Shown piece after piece: positions 1-12,958 of a DNA stretch of 64,000 bases (positions are counted from its first letter, which is position 1; each line of letters starts with the position of its first letter). The DNA is taken from NCBI RefSeq assembly GCF_051401765.1, contig NW_027480464.1, positions 2,356,001-2,420,000 of the forward strand. The letters run 5' to 3'. The position numbers were made by a program, and so were the translations under genes. The notes below the pieces were generated by a model. That model was not told the origin of the DNA. It worked only from the letters and a program-made list of their open reading frames with translations, and searched no databases. The DNA comes from Calliopsis andreniformis (lineage: Eukaryota > Arthropoda > Insecta > Hymenoptera > Andrenidae).

Positions 1-1829
1 CAATATTCAACCCTCAGCCCTCATCCTCCATCCTCAATCCTCAATCCTCAATCTTCAATGCTCAATACTCAATCTGCAATCCTCAATCCTCAAACCTCAA
101 TCCTCAATCCTCATTCCTCAATCCTCAATACCCAATCCTCAATCCTCAATCCTCAATCCTCAATCCTCAATATTCAATCATCAATACTCAATCTTCAATC
201 CTCAATCTTTAATCCTCAATACTCAATCTTCAATCCTCAATCCTCAATCCTCAATCCTCAATCCTCTATCCTCAGGCATCAATACTCAATCTACAATGTT
301 CAATCCTCAATCCTTAATCCTCAATCCACAATCCTCAACCTTCAATACTCAATATTCAATCTTCAATCCTCAATCCTCAATCCTCAATCCTCTATCCTCA
401 ATCCTCAATCCTCAATATTCAATCCTCAATGCTCAATCTTCAATCATGAATCCTCAATCCTCAATTCTCAGTCGTCAATCCTCAGTCATCAATCCTCAAT
501 CTTCAATACTCAATCGTCAATCCTTAGTCCTCAATCCTCAATCCTCAATCCTCGTTCCTCAAACCTCAATCCTCAACCCTCAGTCTTCATCCTCAATCCT
601 CAAACCTCAATCCTCAATCCTCAATATTCAACCATCAATACTCAATCTTCAATCCTCAATCCTCAAACCTCAATCCTCAATCCTCATTCTTCAATCCTAA
701 ATACCCAATCCTCAATCTTCAATCCTCAATCCTCAATCCTCAATTCTCAATCCTCAATCCTTAGTCCCCAGACCTCAAACATCAATATTCAACCCTTAGT
801 CCTCGTCCACAATCCACAACCCTCAATCCGCAGTCATCAATATTCAATCATCAATATTCAATCTTCAATCCTCAATCCTCAATCCTCAATCCTCAATCCT
901 CAATCCTCAATCCTCAATCTTCAACCCTGAATCCTCAATCCTCAATACTCAATCCTCAATCTTCGATCCTCAATACTCAATCTTCAATCCTCAATCCTCA
1001 ATCCTCAACCCTCAGTCCTCATACTCAATTCTCAATTCTCAATCCTCAATCCTCAATCCTCATTCTTCAATCCTCAATAATCAATCTCCAATCCTCAATA
1101 CTCTATCCTCGATCCTCAATCCTCAGGCATCAATACCCAATCTTCAATACTCAATCCTCAATCCTCAATCCTCAATCCTCAATCCTCAAACCTCAATCCT
1201 CAATCCTCAATATTCAATCATCAATACTCAATCTTCAATCCTCAATCCTCAATCCTCAATCCTCAATCCTCAATCCTCAATCCTCAATCCTCAATCCTTA
1301 ATCCTCAATCCTCAATCCTCATTTCTCAATCCTCAATCCTCAGTCCTCAGTCGTCGAATCTCAATCCCCGACGCTTAGCACTCATCCTCAATCCTCAGTC
1401 CTCAATCCTCAATCCTCAAACCTAAATCCTCTACCGTCAGTCCTCGTCCTCAATCCTCAAACCTCAATCCTCAATCCTCAATATTCAATCATCAATACTC
1501 AATCTTCAATCCTCAATCCTAAATCCTCAATCCTCAATCCTCAATCCTCAATCCTCAATATTCAATCATCAATACTCAATCTTCAACCCTCAATCTTCAA
1601 TCCTCAATACTCAATCTTCAATCCTCAATCCTCAATCCTCAATCCTCAATCCTCAATCTTCAATCCTCAACACTCAATCTTCAATCCTCAATCCTCAATC
1701 CTCAATCCTCAATCCTCATTCTTCAATCCTCAATACCCAATCCTCAATCTTCAATCCTCAATCCTCAATCCTCAATCCCAATTCCTCAATCCTCATTCTT
1801 CAATCCTCAATACCCAATCCTCAATTTCA
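1..1829. repeat. Heptamer satellite, domain 1, left flank of the 6.8-kb duplication
   Basis: This stretch is a continuous TCAATCC array with many variant heptamers and no unique sequence. It contains most of the recurring domain-1 markers: the CAGGCATCAATAC word, the CAGTCGTCAATCC word, the TAATCCTCAGACC-like stretch and one CG-bearing box at 1,351. It does not continue the 6,825-bp repeat found immediately downstream: the match starts at about 1,830. The + strand is open over long distances (for example 58-930), but this follows from the repeat arithmetic and is not evidence of a gene. No promoter-like or unique island is visible. Confidence 0.95.
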
Positions 1830-3484
1830 ATCCTCAATCCTCAATCCTCATTTCTCAATCCTCAATCCTCAACCCTCAGCCCTCATCCTCCATCCTCAGT
1901 ACTCAATCCTCTATCCTCAATCTTCAATCCTCAATACCCAATCTTCAATCCTCATTCCTCAATCCTCAATCTTCAATCCTCAATCTTCAATCCTCAATAC
2001 TCAATCTGCAACCATCAATCCTCAAACCTCAATCCTCAATCCTCATTCCTCAATCCTCAATACCCAATCCTCAATCCTCAGTACTCAATCCTCAATCCTC
2101 AATCCTCAATCTTCAACCCTGAATCCTCAATCCTCAATACTCAATCCTCAATCTTCAATCCTCAATACTCAATCTTCAATCCTCAATCCTCAATCCTCAA
2201 TCCTCAATATTCAATCATCAATACTCAATCTTCAATCCTCATTCCTCAATCCCCAATTCTCAATCCTCAATCCTAATTCCTCAATCCTCATTCTTCAATC
2301 CTCAATACCCAATCCTCAATTTCAATCCTCAATCCTCAGTCGTCGAATCTCAATCCCCGACGCTTAGCACGCATCCTCAATCCTCAGTCCTCAATCCTCA
2401 ATCCTCAAACCTAAATCCTCTACCGTCAGTCCTCGTCCTCAATCCTCAAACCTCAATCCCCAATCCTCAATATTCAATCAGCAATACTCAATCTTCAATC
2501 CTCAATCCTCAATCCTCAATCCTCAATCCTCAATCCTCAATCCTCAATATTCAATCATCAATACTCAATCTTCAACCCTCAATCTTCAATCCTCAATGCT
2601 CAATCTTCCATCCTCAATCCTCAATACTCAATCCTCAATCCTCAATCCTCAGGCATCAATACTCAATCTACAATATTCAATCCTCAATCCTTAATCCTCA
2701 ATCCACAATCCTCAACCTTCAATACTCAATACTCAATCTTCAATCCTCAATCCTGAATCCTCAATCCTCAATCGTCAATCCTCAATCCGCAATATTCAAT
2801 CCTCAATACTCAACCTTCAATCATCAATCCTCAATCCTCAATTCTCAGTCGTCAATCCTCAGTCATCAATCCTCAATCTTCAATACTCAATCGTCAATCC
2901 TTAGTCCTCAATCCTCAATCCTCAATCCTCGTTCCTCAAACCTCAATCCTCAACCCTCAGTCTTCATCCTCAATCCTCAAACCTCAATCCTCAATCCTCA
3001 ATATTCAATCATCAATACTCACTCTTCAATCCCCAATCCTCAAACCTCAATCCTCAATCCTGATTCTTCAATCCTAAATTCCCAATCCTTAATCTTCAAT
3101 CCTTAATCCTCAATTCTCAATTCTCAATCCTCAATCCTTAATCCTCAGACCTCAAACATCAATATTCAACCCTCAGTCCTCGTCCTCAATCCACAACCCT
3201 CAATCCTCAGTCCTCAATATTCAATCATAAATATTCAATCTTCAATCCTCAATCCTCAATCCTCAATCCTCAATCCTCAATCCTCAATCTTCAACCCTGA
3301 ATCCTCAATCCTCAATACTCAATCCTCCATCTTCAATCCTCAATACTCAATCTTCAATCCTCAATCCTCAATCGTCAATCCTCAATCCTCAATTTTCAAT
3401 CCTCAACACTCAATCTTCAATCCTCAATCCTCAATCCTCAATCCTCAATCCTCATTCTTCAATCCTCAATACCCAATCCTCAAT

Positions 3485-6133
3485 CTTCAATCCTCAATCC
3501 TCAATCCTCAATCCTAATTCCTCAATCCTCATTCTTCAATCCTCATCACCCAATCCTCAATTTCAATCCTCAATCCTCAATCCTCATTTCTCAATCCTCA
3601 ATCCTCAACCCTCAGCCCTCATCCTCCATCCTCAGTACTCAATCCTCTATCCTCAATCTTCAATCCTCAATACTCAATCTTCAATCCTCATTCCTCAATC
3701 CTCAATCCTCAATCCTCAATCTTCAATCCTCAAACATCTATCCTCAATTCTCAATCCTCAATCCTCAGTCCTCAGTCGTCGAACATCAATCCCCGACCCT
3801 TAGCACTCATCCTCAATCCTCATCCCTCAATCCTCAATCCTCAAACCTAAATCCTCTACCGTCAGTCCTCGTCCTCAATCCTCAAACCTCAATCCTCAAT
3901 CCTCAATATTCAATCATCAATTCTCAATCTTCAATCCTCAATCCTCAATCCTCAATCCTCAATCCTCAATCCTCAATCCTCAATATTCAATCATCAATAC
4001 TCAATCTTTAACCCTCAATCTTCAATCCTCAATACTCAATCTTCAATCCTCAATCCTCAATATTCAATCCTCAATACTCAATCTTCAATCATCAATCCTC
4101 AATCCCCTATTCTCAGTCGTCAATCCTCAGTCATCAATCCTCAATCTTCAATACTCAATCCTCAATCCTCAATCCTCAATGCTCAATCCTCAATCCTCAG
4201 ACCTCAATCCTCAATCCTCAATATTCAATCATCAATACTCAATCTTCAATCCTCAATCGCCAATCCTCAATTCTCAATCCTCAATCCTCAGTCCTCAGTC
4301 GTCGAATCTCAATCCCCGACGCTTAGCACTCATCCTCAATCCTCAGTCCTCAATCCTCAATCCTCAAACCTAAATCCTCTGCCGTCAGCCCTCGTCCTCA
4401 ATCCTCAAACCTCAATCCTCAATCCTCAATATTCAATCATCAATACTCGATCTTCAATCCTCAATCCTCAATCCTCAATCCTCAACTCTCAATCCTCAAT
4501 CCTCAATCCTCAATATTCAATCATCAATACTCAATCTTCAACCCTCAATCTTCAATCCTCAATACTCAATCTTCAATCCTCAATCCTCAATCCTCAATCC
4601 TCAATCCTCAATCCTCAGGCATCAATACTCAATCTACAATATTCAATCCTCAATCCTTAATCCTCAATCCACAATCCTCAACCTTCAATACTCAATACTC
4701 AATCTTCAATCCTGAAACCTCAATCCTCAATCCTCAATCCTCAATCGGCAATATTCAGTCCTCAATACTAAATCTTCAATCATCAATCCTCAATCCTCAA
4801 TTCTCAGTCGTCAATCCTCAGTCATCAATCCTCAATCTTCAATACTCAATCGTCAATCCTTAGTCCTCAATCCTCAATCCTCAATCCTCGTTCCTCAAAC
4901 CTCAATCCTCAACCCTCAGTCTTCATCCTCAATCCTCAAACCTCAATACTCAATCCTCAATATTCAATCATCAATACTCAATCTTCAATCCTCAATCCTC
5001 AATCCTCAATCCTCAATATTCAATCATCAATACTCAATCTTCAATCCTCAATCCTCAATCCTCAATCCTCAAACCTAAATCCTCTACCGTCAGTCCTCGT
5101 CCTCAATCCTCAAACCTCAATCCTCTATCCTCAATATTCAATCATCAATACTCAATCTTCAATCCTCAATCCTCAATCCTCAATCCTCAATCCTCAATCC
5201 TCAATCCTGAATCCTCATTCCCCAACCCTCAATCCTCATTCTTCAAACCTCAATCCTCAACCCTCAGTCCTCATACTCAATTCTCAATTCTCAATTCTCA
5301 ATCCTCAATCCTCAATCTTCAATCCTCAATAATCAATCTCCAATCCTCAATCCTCAATCCTCGATCCTCAATCCTCAGGCATCAATCCTCAATCTTCAAT
5401 ACTCAATCCTCAATCCTCAATCCTCAATCCTCAATCCTCAAACCTCAATCCTCAATCCTCAATATTCAATCATCAATACTCAATCTTCAATCCTCAATCC
5501 TCAATCCTCAATCCTCAATCCTCAATCCTCAATCCTCAATCCTCAATCTTCAATCCTCAATCCTCAATCCTCAATCCACAATCCTCAACCTTCAATACTC
5601 AATAATCAATCTCCAATCCTAGATCCTCAATCCTCAATCCTCAATCCTCATTCCTCAATCCTCAATACCCAATCCTCAGTCTTCAATCCTCAAACATCAA
5701 TCCTCAATTCTCAATCCTCAATCCTCAGTCCTCAGTCGTCGAATCTCAATCCCCGACGCTTAGCACGCATCCTCAATCCTCAGTCCACAATCCTCAATCC
5801 TCAAACCCAAATCCTCTGCCTTCAGTCCTCGTCCTCAATCCTCAAACCTCAATCCCCAATCCTCAATATTCAATCAGCAATACTCAACCTTCAATCCTCA
5901 ATCCTCAATCCTCAATCCTCAATCCTCAATCCTCAATCCTCAATATTCAATCATCAATACTCAATCTTCAACCCTCAATCTTCAATCCTCAATACTCAAT
6001 CTTCCATCCTCAATCCTCAATCCTCAATCCTCAATCCTCAATCCTCAGGCATCAATACTCAATCTACAATATTCAATCCTCCATCCTTAATCCTCAATCC
6101 ACAATCCTCAACCTTCAATACTCAATACTCAAT
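3485..6133. repeat. Nested sub-block A1 (2,649-bp offset repeat)
   Basis: This is the first half of a nested direct repeat inside block A. The CTCAGCCCTC marker at 3,611 and the GACGCTTAGCACGC marker near 5,758 recur 2,649 bp downstream at 6,260 and 8,407. Differences from A2 include a TCAACTCTCAATCC variant near 4,477 and an ATGCTCAATCC variant at 4,179. The second of these creates a spurious 64-codon frame in A1, and in its partner B1 at 11,004, but not in A2 or B2. Boundaries are approximate because heptamer runs at the junctions align equally well in several registers. Confidence 0.85.
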
Positions 6134-8654
6134 CTTCAATCCTCAATCCTCAATCCTCAATCCTAATTCCTCAATCCTCATTCTTCAATCCTCAATACCC
6201 AATCCTCAATTTCAATCCTCAATCCTCAATCCTCATTTCTCAATCCTCAATCCTCAACCCTCAGCCCTCATCCTCCATCCTCAGTACTCAATCCTCTATC
6301 CTCAATCTTCAATCCTCAATACTCAATCTTCAATCCTCATTCCTCAATCCTCAATCCTCAATCCTCAATCTTCAATCCTCAAACATCTATCCTCAATTCT
6401 CAATCCTCAATCCTCAGTCCTCAGTCGTCGAACATCAATCCCCGACCCTTAGCACTCATCCTCAATCCTCATCCCTCAATCCTCAATCCTCAAACCTAAA
6501 TCCTCTACCGTCAGTCCTCGTCCTCAATCCTCAAACCTCAATCCTCAATCCTCAATATTCAATCATCAATTCTCAATCTTCAATCCTCAATCCTCAATCC
6601 TCAATCCTCAATCCTCAATCCTCAATCCTCAATATTCAATCATCAATACTCAATCTTTAACCCTCAATCTTCAATCCTCAATACTCAATCTTCAATCCTC
6701 AATCCTCAATATTCAATCCTCAATACTCAATCTTCAATCATCAATCCTCAATCCCCTATTCTCAGTCGTCAATCCTCAGTCATCAATCCTCAATCTTCAA
6801 TACTCAATCCTCAATCCTCAATCCTCAATCCTCAATCCTCAATCCTCAGACCTCAATCCTCAATCCTCAATATTCAATCATCAATACTCAATCTTCAATC
6901 CTCAATCGCCAATCCTCAATTCTCAATCCTCAATCCTCAGTCCTCAGTCGTCGAATCTCAATCCCCGACGCTTAGCACTCATCCTCAATCCTCAGTCCTC
7001 AATCCTCAATCCTCAAACCTAAATCCTCTGCCGTCAGCCCTCGTCCTCAATCCTCAAACCTCAATCCTCAATCCTCAATATTCAATCATCAATACTCGAT
7101 CTTCAATCCTCAATCCTCAATCCTCAATCCTCAATCCTCAATCCTCAATCCTCAATCCTCAATATTCAATCATCAATACTCAATCTTCAACCCTCAATCT
7201 TCAATCCTCAATACTCAATCTTCAATCCTCAATCCTCAATCCTCAATCCTCAATCCTCAATCCTCAGGCATCAATACTCAATCTACAATATTCAATCCTC
7301 AATCCTTAATCCTCAATCCACAATCCTCAACCTTCAATACTCAATACTCAATCTTCAATCCTGAAACCTCAATCCTCAATCCTCAATCCTCAATCGGCAA
7401 TATTCAGTCCTCAATACTAAATCTTCAATCATCAATCCTCAATCCTCAATTCTCAGTCGTCAATCCTCAGTCATCAATCCTCAATCTTCAATACTCAATC
7501 GTCAATCCTTAGTCCTCAATCCTCAATCCTCAATCCTCGTTCCTCAAACCTCAATCCTCAACCCTCAGTCTTCATCCTCAATCCTCAAACCTCAATACTC
7601 AATCCTCAATATTCAATCATCAATACTCAATCTTCAATCCTCAATCCTCAATCCTCAATCCTCAATATTCAATCATCAATACTCAATCTTCAATCCTCAA
7701 TCCTCAATCCTCAATCCTCAAACCTAAATCCTCTACCGTCAGTCCTCGTCCTCAATCCTCAAACCTCAATCCTCTATCCTCAATATTCAATCATCAATAC
7801 TCAATCTTCAATCCTCAATCCTCAATCCTCAATCCTCAATCCTCAATCCTCAATCCTGAATCCTCATTCCCCAACCCTCAATCCTCATTCTTCAAACCTC
7901 AATCCTCAACCCTCAGTCCTCATACTCAATTCTCAATTCTCAATTCTCAATCCTCAATCCTCAATCTTCAATCCTCAATAATCAATCTCCAATCCTCAAT
8001 CCTCAATCCTCGATCCTCAATCCTCAGGCATCAATCCTCAATCTTCAATACTCAATCCTCAATCCTCAATCCTCAATCCTCAATCCTCAAACCTCAATCC
8101 TCAATCCTCAATATTCAATCATCAATACTCAATCTTCAATCCTCAATCCTCAATCCTCAATCCTCAATCCTCAATCCTCAATCCTCAATCCTCAATCTTC
8201 AATCCTCAATCCTCAATCCTCAATCCACAATCCTCAACCTTCAATACTCAATAATCAATCTCCAATCCTAGATCCTCAATCCTCAATCCTCAATCCTCAT
8301 TCCTCAATCCTCAATACCCAATCCTCAGTCTTCAATCCTCAAACATCAATCCTCAATTCTCAATCCTCAATCCTCAGTCCTCAGTCGTCGAATCTCAATC
8401 CCCGACGCTTAGCACGCATCCTCAATCCTCAGTCCACAATCCTCAATCCTCAAACCCAAATCCTCTGCCTTCAGTCCTCGTCCTCAATCCTCAAACCTCA
8501 ATCCCCAATCCTCAATATTCAATCAGCAATACTCAACCTTCAATCCTCAATCCTCAATCCTCAATCCTCAATCCTCAATCCTCAATCCTCAATATTCAAT
8601 CATCAATACTCAATCTTCAACCCTCAATCTTCAATCCTCAATACTCAATCTTCC
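6134..8654. repeat. Nested sub-block A2 (second copy, shortened)
   Basis: This is the second half of the nested repeat in block A. It is collinear with A1 at 2,649-bp offset until about 8,654, where the sequence switches to the start of block B instead of continuing into the CAGGCATCAATAC word that follows in A1. It is therefore about 130 bp shorter than A1. The switch point marks the recombination junction between blocks A and B. Confidence 0.82.
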
Positions 8655-10309
8655 ATCCTCAATCCTCAATCCTCATTTCTCAATCCTCAATCCTCAACCC
8701 TCAGCCCTCATCCTCCATCCTCAGTACTCAATCCTCTATCCTCAATCTTCAATCCTCAATACCCAATCTTCAATCCTCATTCCTCAATCCTCAATCTTCA
8801 ATCCTCAATCTTCAATCCTCAATACTCAATCTGCAACCATCAATCCTCAAACCTCAATCCTCAATCCTCATTCCTCAATCCTCAATACCCAATCCTCAAT
8901 CCTCAGTACTCAATCCTCAATCCTCAATCCTCAATCTTCAACCCTGAATCCTCAATCCTCAATACTCAATCCTCAATCTTCAATCCTCAATACTCAATCT
9001 TCAATCCTCAATCCTCAATCCTCAATCCTCAATATTCAATCATCAATACTCAATCTTCAATCCTCATTCCTCAATCCCCAATTCTCAATCCTCAATCCTA
9101 ATTCCTCAATCCTCATTCTTCAATCCTCAATACCCAATCCTCAATTTCAATCCTCAATCCTCAGTCGTCGAATCTCAATCCCCGACGCTTAGCACGCATC
9201 CTCAATCCTCAGTCCTCAATCCTCAATCCTCAAACCTAAATCCTCTACCGTCAGTCCTCGTCCTCAATCCTCAAACCTCAATCCCCAATCCTCAATATTC
9301 AATCAGCAATACTCAATCTTCAATCCTCAATCCTCAATCCTCAATCCTCAATCCTCAATCCTCAATCCTCAATATTCAATCATCAATACTCAATCTTCAA
9401 CCCTCAATCTTCAATCCTCAATGCTCAATCTTCCATCCTCAATCCTCAATACTCAATCCTCAATCCTCAATCCTCAGGCATCAATACTCAATCTACAATA
9501 TTCAATCCTCAATCCTTAATCCTCAATCCACAATCCTCAACCTTCAATACTCAATACTCAATCTTCAATCCTCAATCCTGAATCCTCAATCCTCAATCGT
9601 CAATCCTCAATCCGCAATATTCAATCCTCAATACTCAACCTTCAATCATCAATCCTCAATCCTCAATTCTCAGTCGTCAATCCTCAGTCATCAATCCTCA
9701 ATCTTCAATACTCAATCGTCAATCCTTAGTCCTCAATCCTCAATCCTCAATCCTCGTTCCTCAAACCTCAATCCTCAACCCTCAGTCTTCATCCTCAATC
9801 CTCAAACCTCAATCCTCAATCCTCAATATTCAATCATCAATACTCACTCTTCAATCCCCAATCCTCAAACCTCAATCCTCAATCCTGATTCTTCAATCCT
9901 AAATTCCCAATCCTTAATCTTCAATCCTTAATCCTCAATTCTCAATTCTCAATCCTCAATCCTTAATCCTCAGACCTCAAACATCAATATTCAACCCTCA
10001 GTCCTCGTCCTCAATCCACAACCCTCAATCCTCAGTCCTCAATATTCAATCATAAATATTCAATCTTCAATCCTCAATCCTCAATCCTCAATCCTCAATC
10101 CTCAATCCTCAATCTTCAACCCTGAATCCTCAATCCTCAATACTCAATCCTCCATCTTCAATCCTCAATACTCAATCTTCAATCCTCAATCCTCAATCGT
10201 CAATCCTCAATCCTCAATTTTCAATCCTCAACACTCAATCTTCAATCCTCAATCCTCAATCCTCAATCCTCAATCCTCATTCTTCAATCCTCAATACCCA
10301 ATCCTCAAT

Positions 10310-12958
10310 CTTCAATCCTCAATCCTCAATCCTCAATCCTAATTCCTCAATCCTCATTCTTCAATCCTCAATACCCAATCCTCAATTTCAATCCTCAATC
10401 CTCAATCCTCATTTCTCAATCCTCAATCCTCAACCCTCAGCCCTCATCCTCCATCCTCAGTACTCAATCCTCTATCCTCAATCTTCAATCCTCAATACTC
10501 AATCTTCAATCCTCATTCCTCAATCCTCAATCCTCAATCCTCAATCTTCAATCCTCAAACATCTATCCTCAATTCTCAATCCTCAATCCTCAGTCCTCAG
10601 TCGTCGAACATCAATCCCCGACCCTTAGCACTCATCCTCAATCCTCATCCCTCAATCCTCAATCCTCAAACCTAAATCCTCTACCGTCAGTCCTCGTCCT
10701 CAATCCTCAAACCTCAATCCTCAATCCTCAATATTCAATCATCAATTCTCAATCTTCAATCCTCAATCCTCAATCCTCAATCCTCAATCCTCAATCCTCA
10801 ATCCTCAATATTCAATCATCAATACTCAATCTTTAACCCTCAATCTTCAATCCTCAATACTCAATCTTCAATCCTCAATCCTCAATATTCAATCCTCAAT
10901 ACTCAATCTTCAATCATCAATCCTCAATCCCCTATTCTCAGTCGTCAATCCTCAGTCATCAATCCTCAATCTTCAATACTCAATCCTCAATCCTCAATCC
11001 TCAATGCTCAATCCTCAATCCTCAGACCTCAATCCTCAATCCTCAATATTCAATCATCAATACTCAATCTTCAATCCTCAATCGCCAATCCTCAATTCTC
11101 AATCCTCAATCCTCAGTCCTCAGTCGTCGAATCTCAATCCCCGACGCTTAGCACTCATCCTCAATCCTCAGTCCTCAATCCTCAATCCTCAAACCTAAAT
11201 CCTCTGCCGTCAGCCCTCGTCCTCAATCCTCAAACCTCAATCCTCAATCCTCAATATTCAATCATCAATACTCGATCTTCAATCCTCAATCCTCAATCCT
11301 CAATCCTCAACTCTCAATCCTCAATCCTCAATCCTCAATATTCAATCATCAATACTCAATCTTCAACCCTCAATCTTCAATCCTCAATACTCAATCTTCA
11401 ATCCTCAATCCTCAATCCTCAATCCTCAATCCTCAATCCTCAGGCATCAATACTCAATCTACAATATTCAATCCTCAATCCTTAATCCTCAATCCACAAT
11501 CCTCAACCTTCAATACTCAATACTCAATCTTCAATCCTGAAACCTCAATCCTCAATCCTCAATCCTCAATCGGCAATATTCAGTCCTCAATACTAAATCT
11601 TCAATCATCAATCCTCAATCCTCAATTCTCAGTCGTCAATCCTCAGTCATCAATCCTCAATCTTCAATACTCAATCGTCAATCCTTAGTCCTCAATCCTC
11701 AATCCTCAATCCTCGTTCCTCAAACCTCAATCCTCAACCCTCAGTCTTCATCCTCAATCCTCAAACCTCAATACTCAATCCTCAATATTCAATCATCAAT
11801 ACTCAATCTTCAATCCTCAATCCTCAATCCTCAATCCTCAATATTCAATCATCAATACTCAATCTTCAATCCTCAATCCTCAATCCTCAATCCTCAAACC
11901 TAAATCCTCTACCGTCAGTCCTCGTCCTCAATCCTCAAACCTCAATCCTCTATCCTCAATATTCAATCATCAATACTCAATCTTCAATCCTCAATCCTCA
12001 ATCCTCAATCCTCAATCCTCAATCCTCAATCCTGAATCCTCATTCCCCAACCCTCAATCCTCATTCTTCAAACCTCAATCCTCAACCCTCAGTCCTCATA
12101 CTCAATTCTCAATTCTCAATTCTCAATCCTCAATCCTCAATCTTCAATCCTCAATAATCAATCTCCAATCCTCAATCCTCAATCCTCGATCCTCAATCCT
12201 CAGGCATCAATCCTCAATCTTCAATACTCAATCCTCAATCCTCAATCCTCAATCCTCAATCCTCAAACCTCAATCCTCAATCCTCAATATTCAATCATCA
12301 ATACTCAATCTTCAATCCTCAATCCTCAATCCTCAATCCTCAATCCTCAATCCTCAATCCTCAATCCTCAATCTTCAATCCTCAATCCTCAATCCTCAAT
12401 CCACAATCCTCAACCTTCAATACTCAATAATCAATCTCCAATCCTAGATCCTCAATCCTCAATCCTCAATCCTCATTCCTCAATCCTCAATACCCAATCC
12501 TCAGTCTTCAATCCTCAAACATCAATCCTCAATTCTCAATCCTCAATCCTCAGTCCTCAGTCGTCGAATCTCAATCCCCGACGCTTAGCACGCATCCTCA
12601 ATCCTCAGTCCACAATCCTCAATCCTCAAACCCAAATCCTCTGCCTTCAGTCCTCGTCCTCAATCCTCAAACCTCAATCCCCAATCCTCAATATTCAATC
12701 AGCAATACTCAACCTTCAATCCTCAATCCTCAATCCTCAATCCTCAATCCTCAATCCTCAATCCTCAATATTCAATCATCAATACTCAATCTTCAACCCT
12801 CAATCTTCAATCCTCAATACTCAATCTTCCATCCTCAATCCTCAATCCTCAATCCTCAATCCTCAATCCTCAGGCATCAATACTCAATCTACAATATTCA
12901 ATCCTCCATCCTTAATCCTCAATCCACAATCCTCAACCTTCAATACTCAATACTCAAT
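10310..12958. repeat. Nested sub-block B1
   Basis: This is the counterpart of A1 at +6,825, with the same diagnostic variants: TCAACTCTCAATCC near 11,302 and ATGCTCAATCC at 11,004. Near 10,371 it reads TCAATACCC where A1 has TCATCACCC, one of the few differences seen between the two large copies. Confidence 0.82.

Larger units (their letters stand above)
1830..8654. repeat. Higher-order satellite block A (6,825 bp, first copy)
   Basis: This is the first copy of a 6,825-bp (975 heptamers) direct tandem duplication; the second copy follows at once. Markers match at constant offset: the CTCAGCCCTC stretch at 1,875, 3,611 and 6,260 recurs at 8,700, 10,436 and 13,085. In the stretches compared by eye I found only two substitutions (near 3,546 against 10,371), so the copies are nearly identical. 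The left boundary is where TTTCAATCC in copy A replaces TTCCATCC at the same place in copy B. The block contains a nested duplication, listed separately. Such high identity in a fast-changing satellite means either very recent amplification or an assembly error. Confidence 0.9.
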
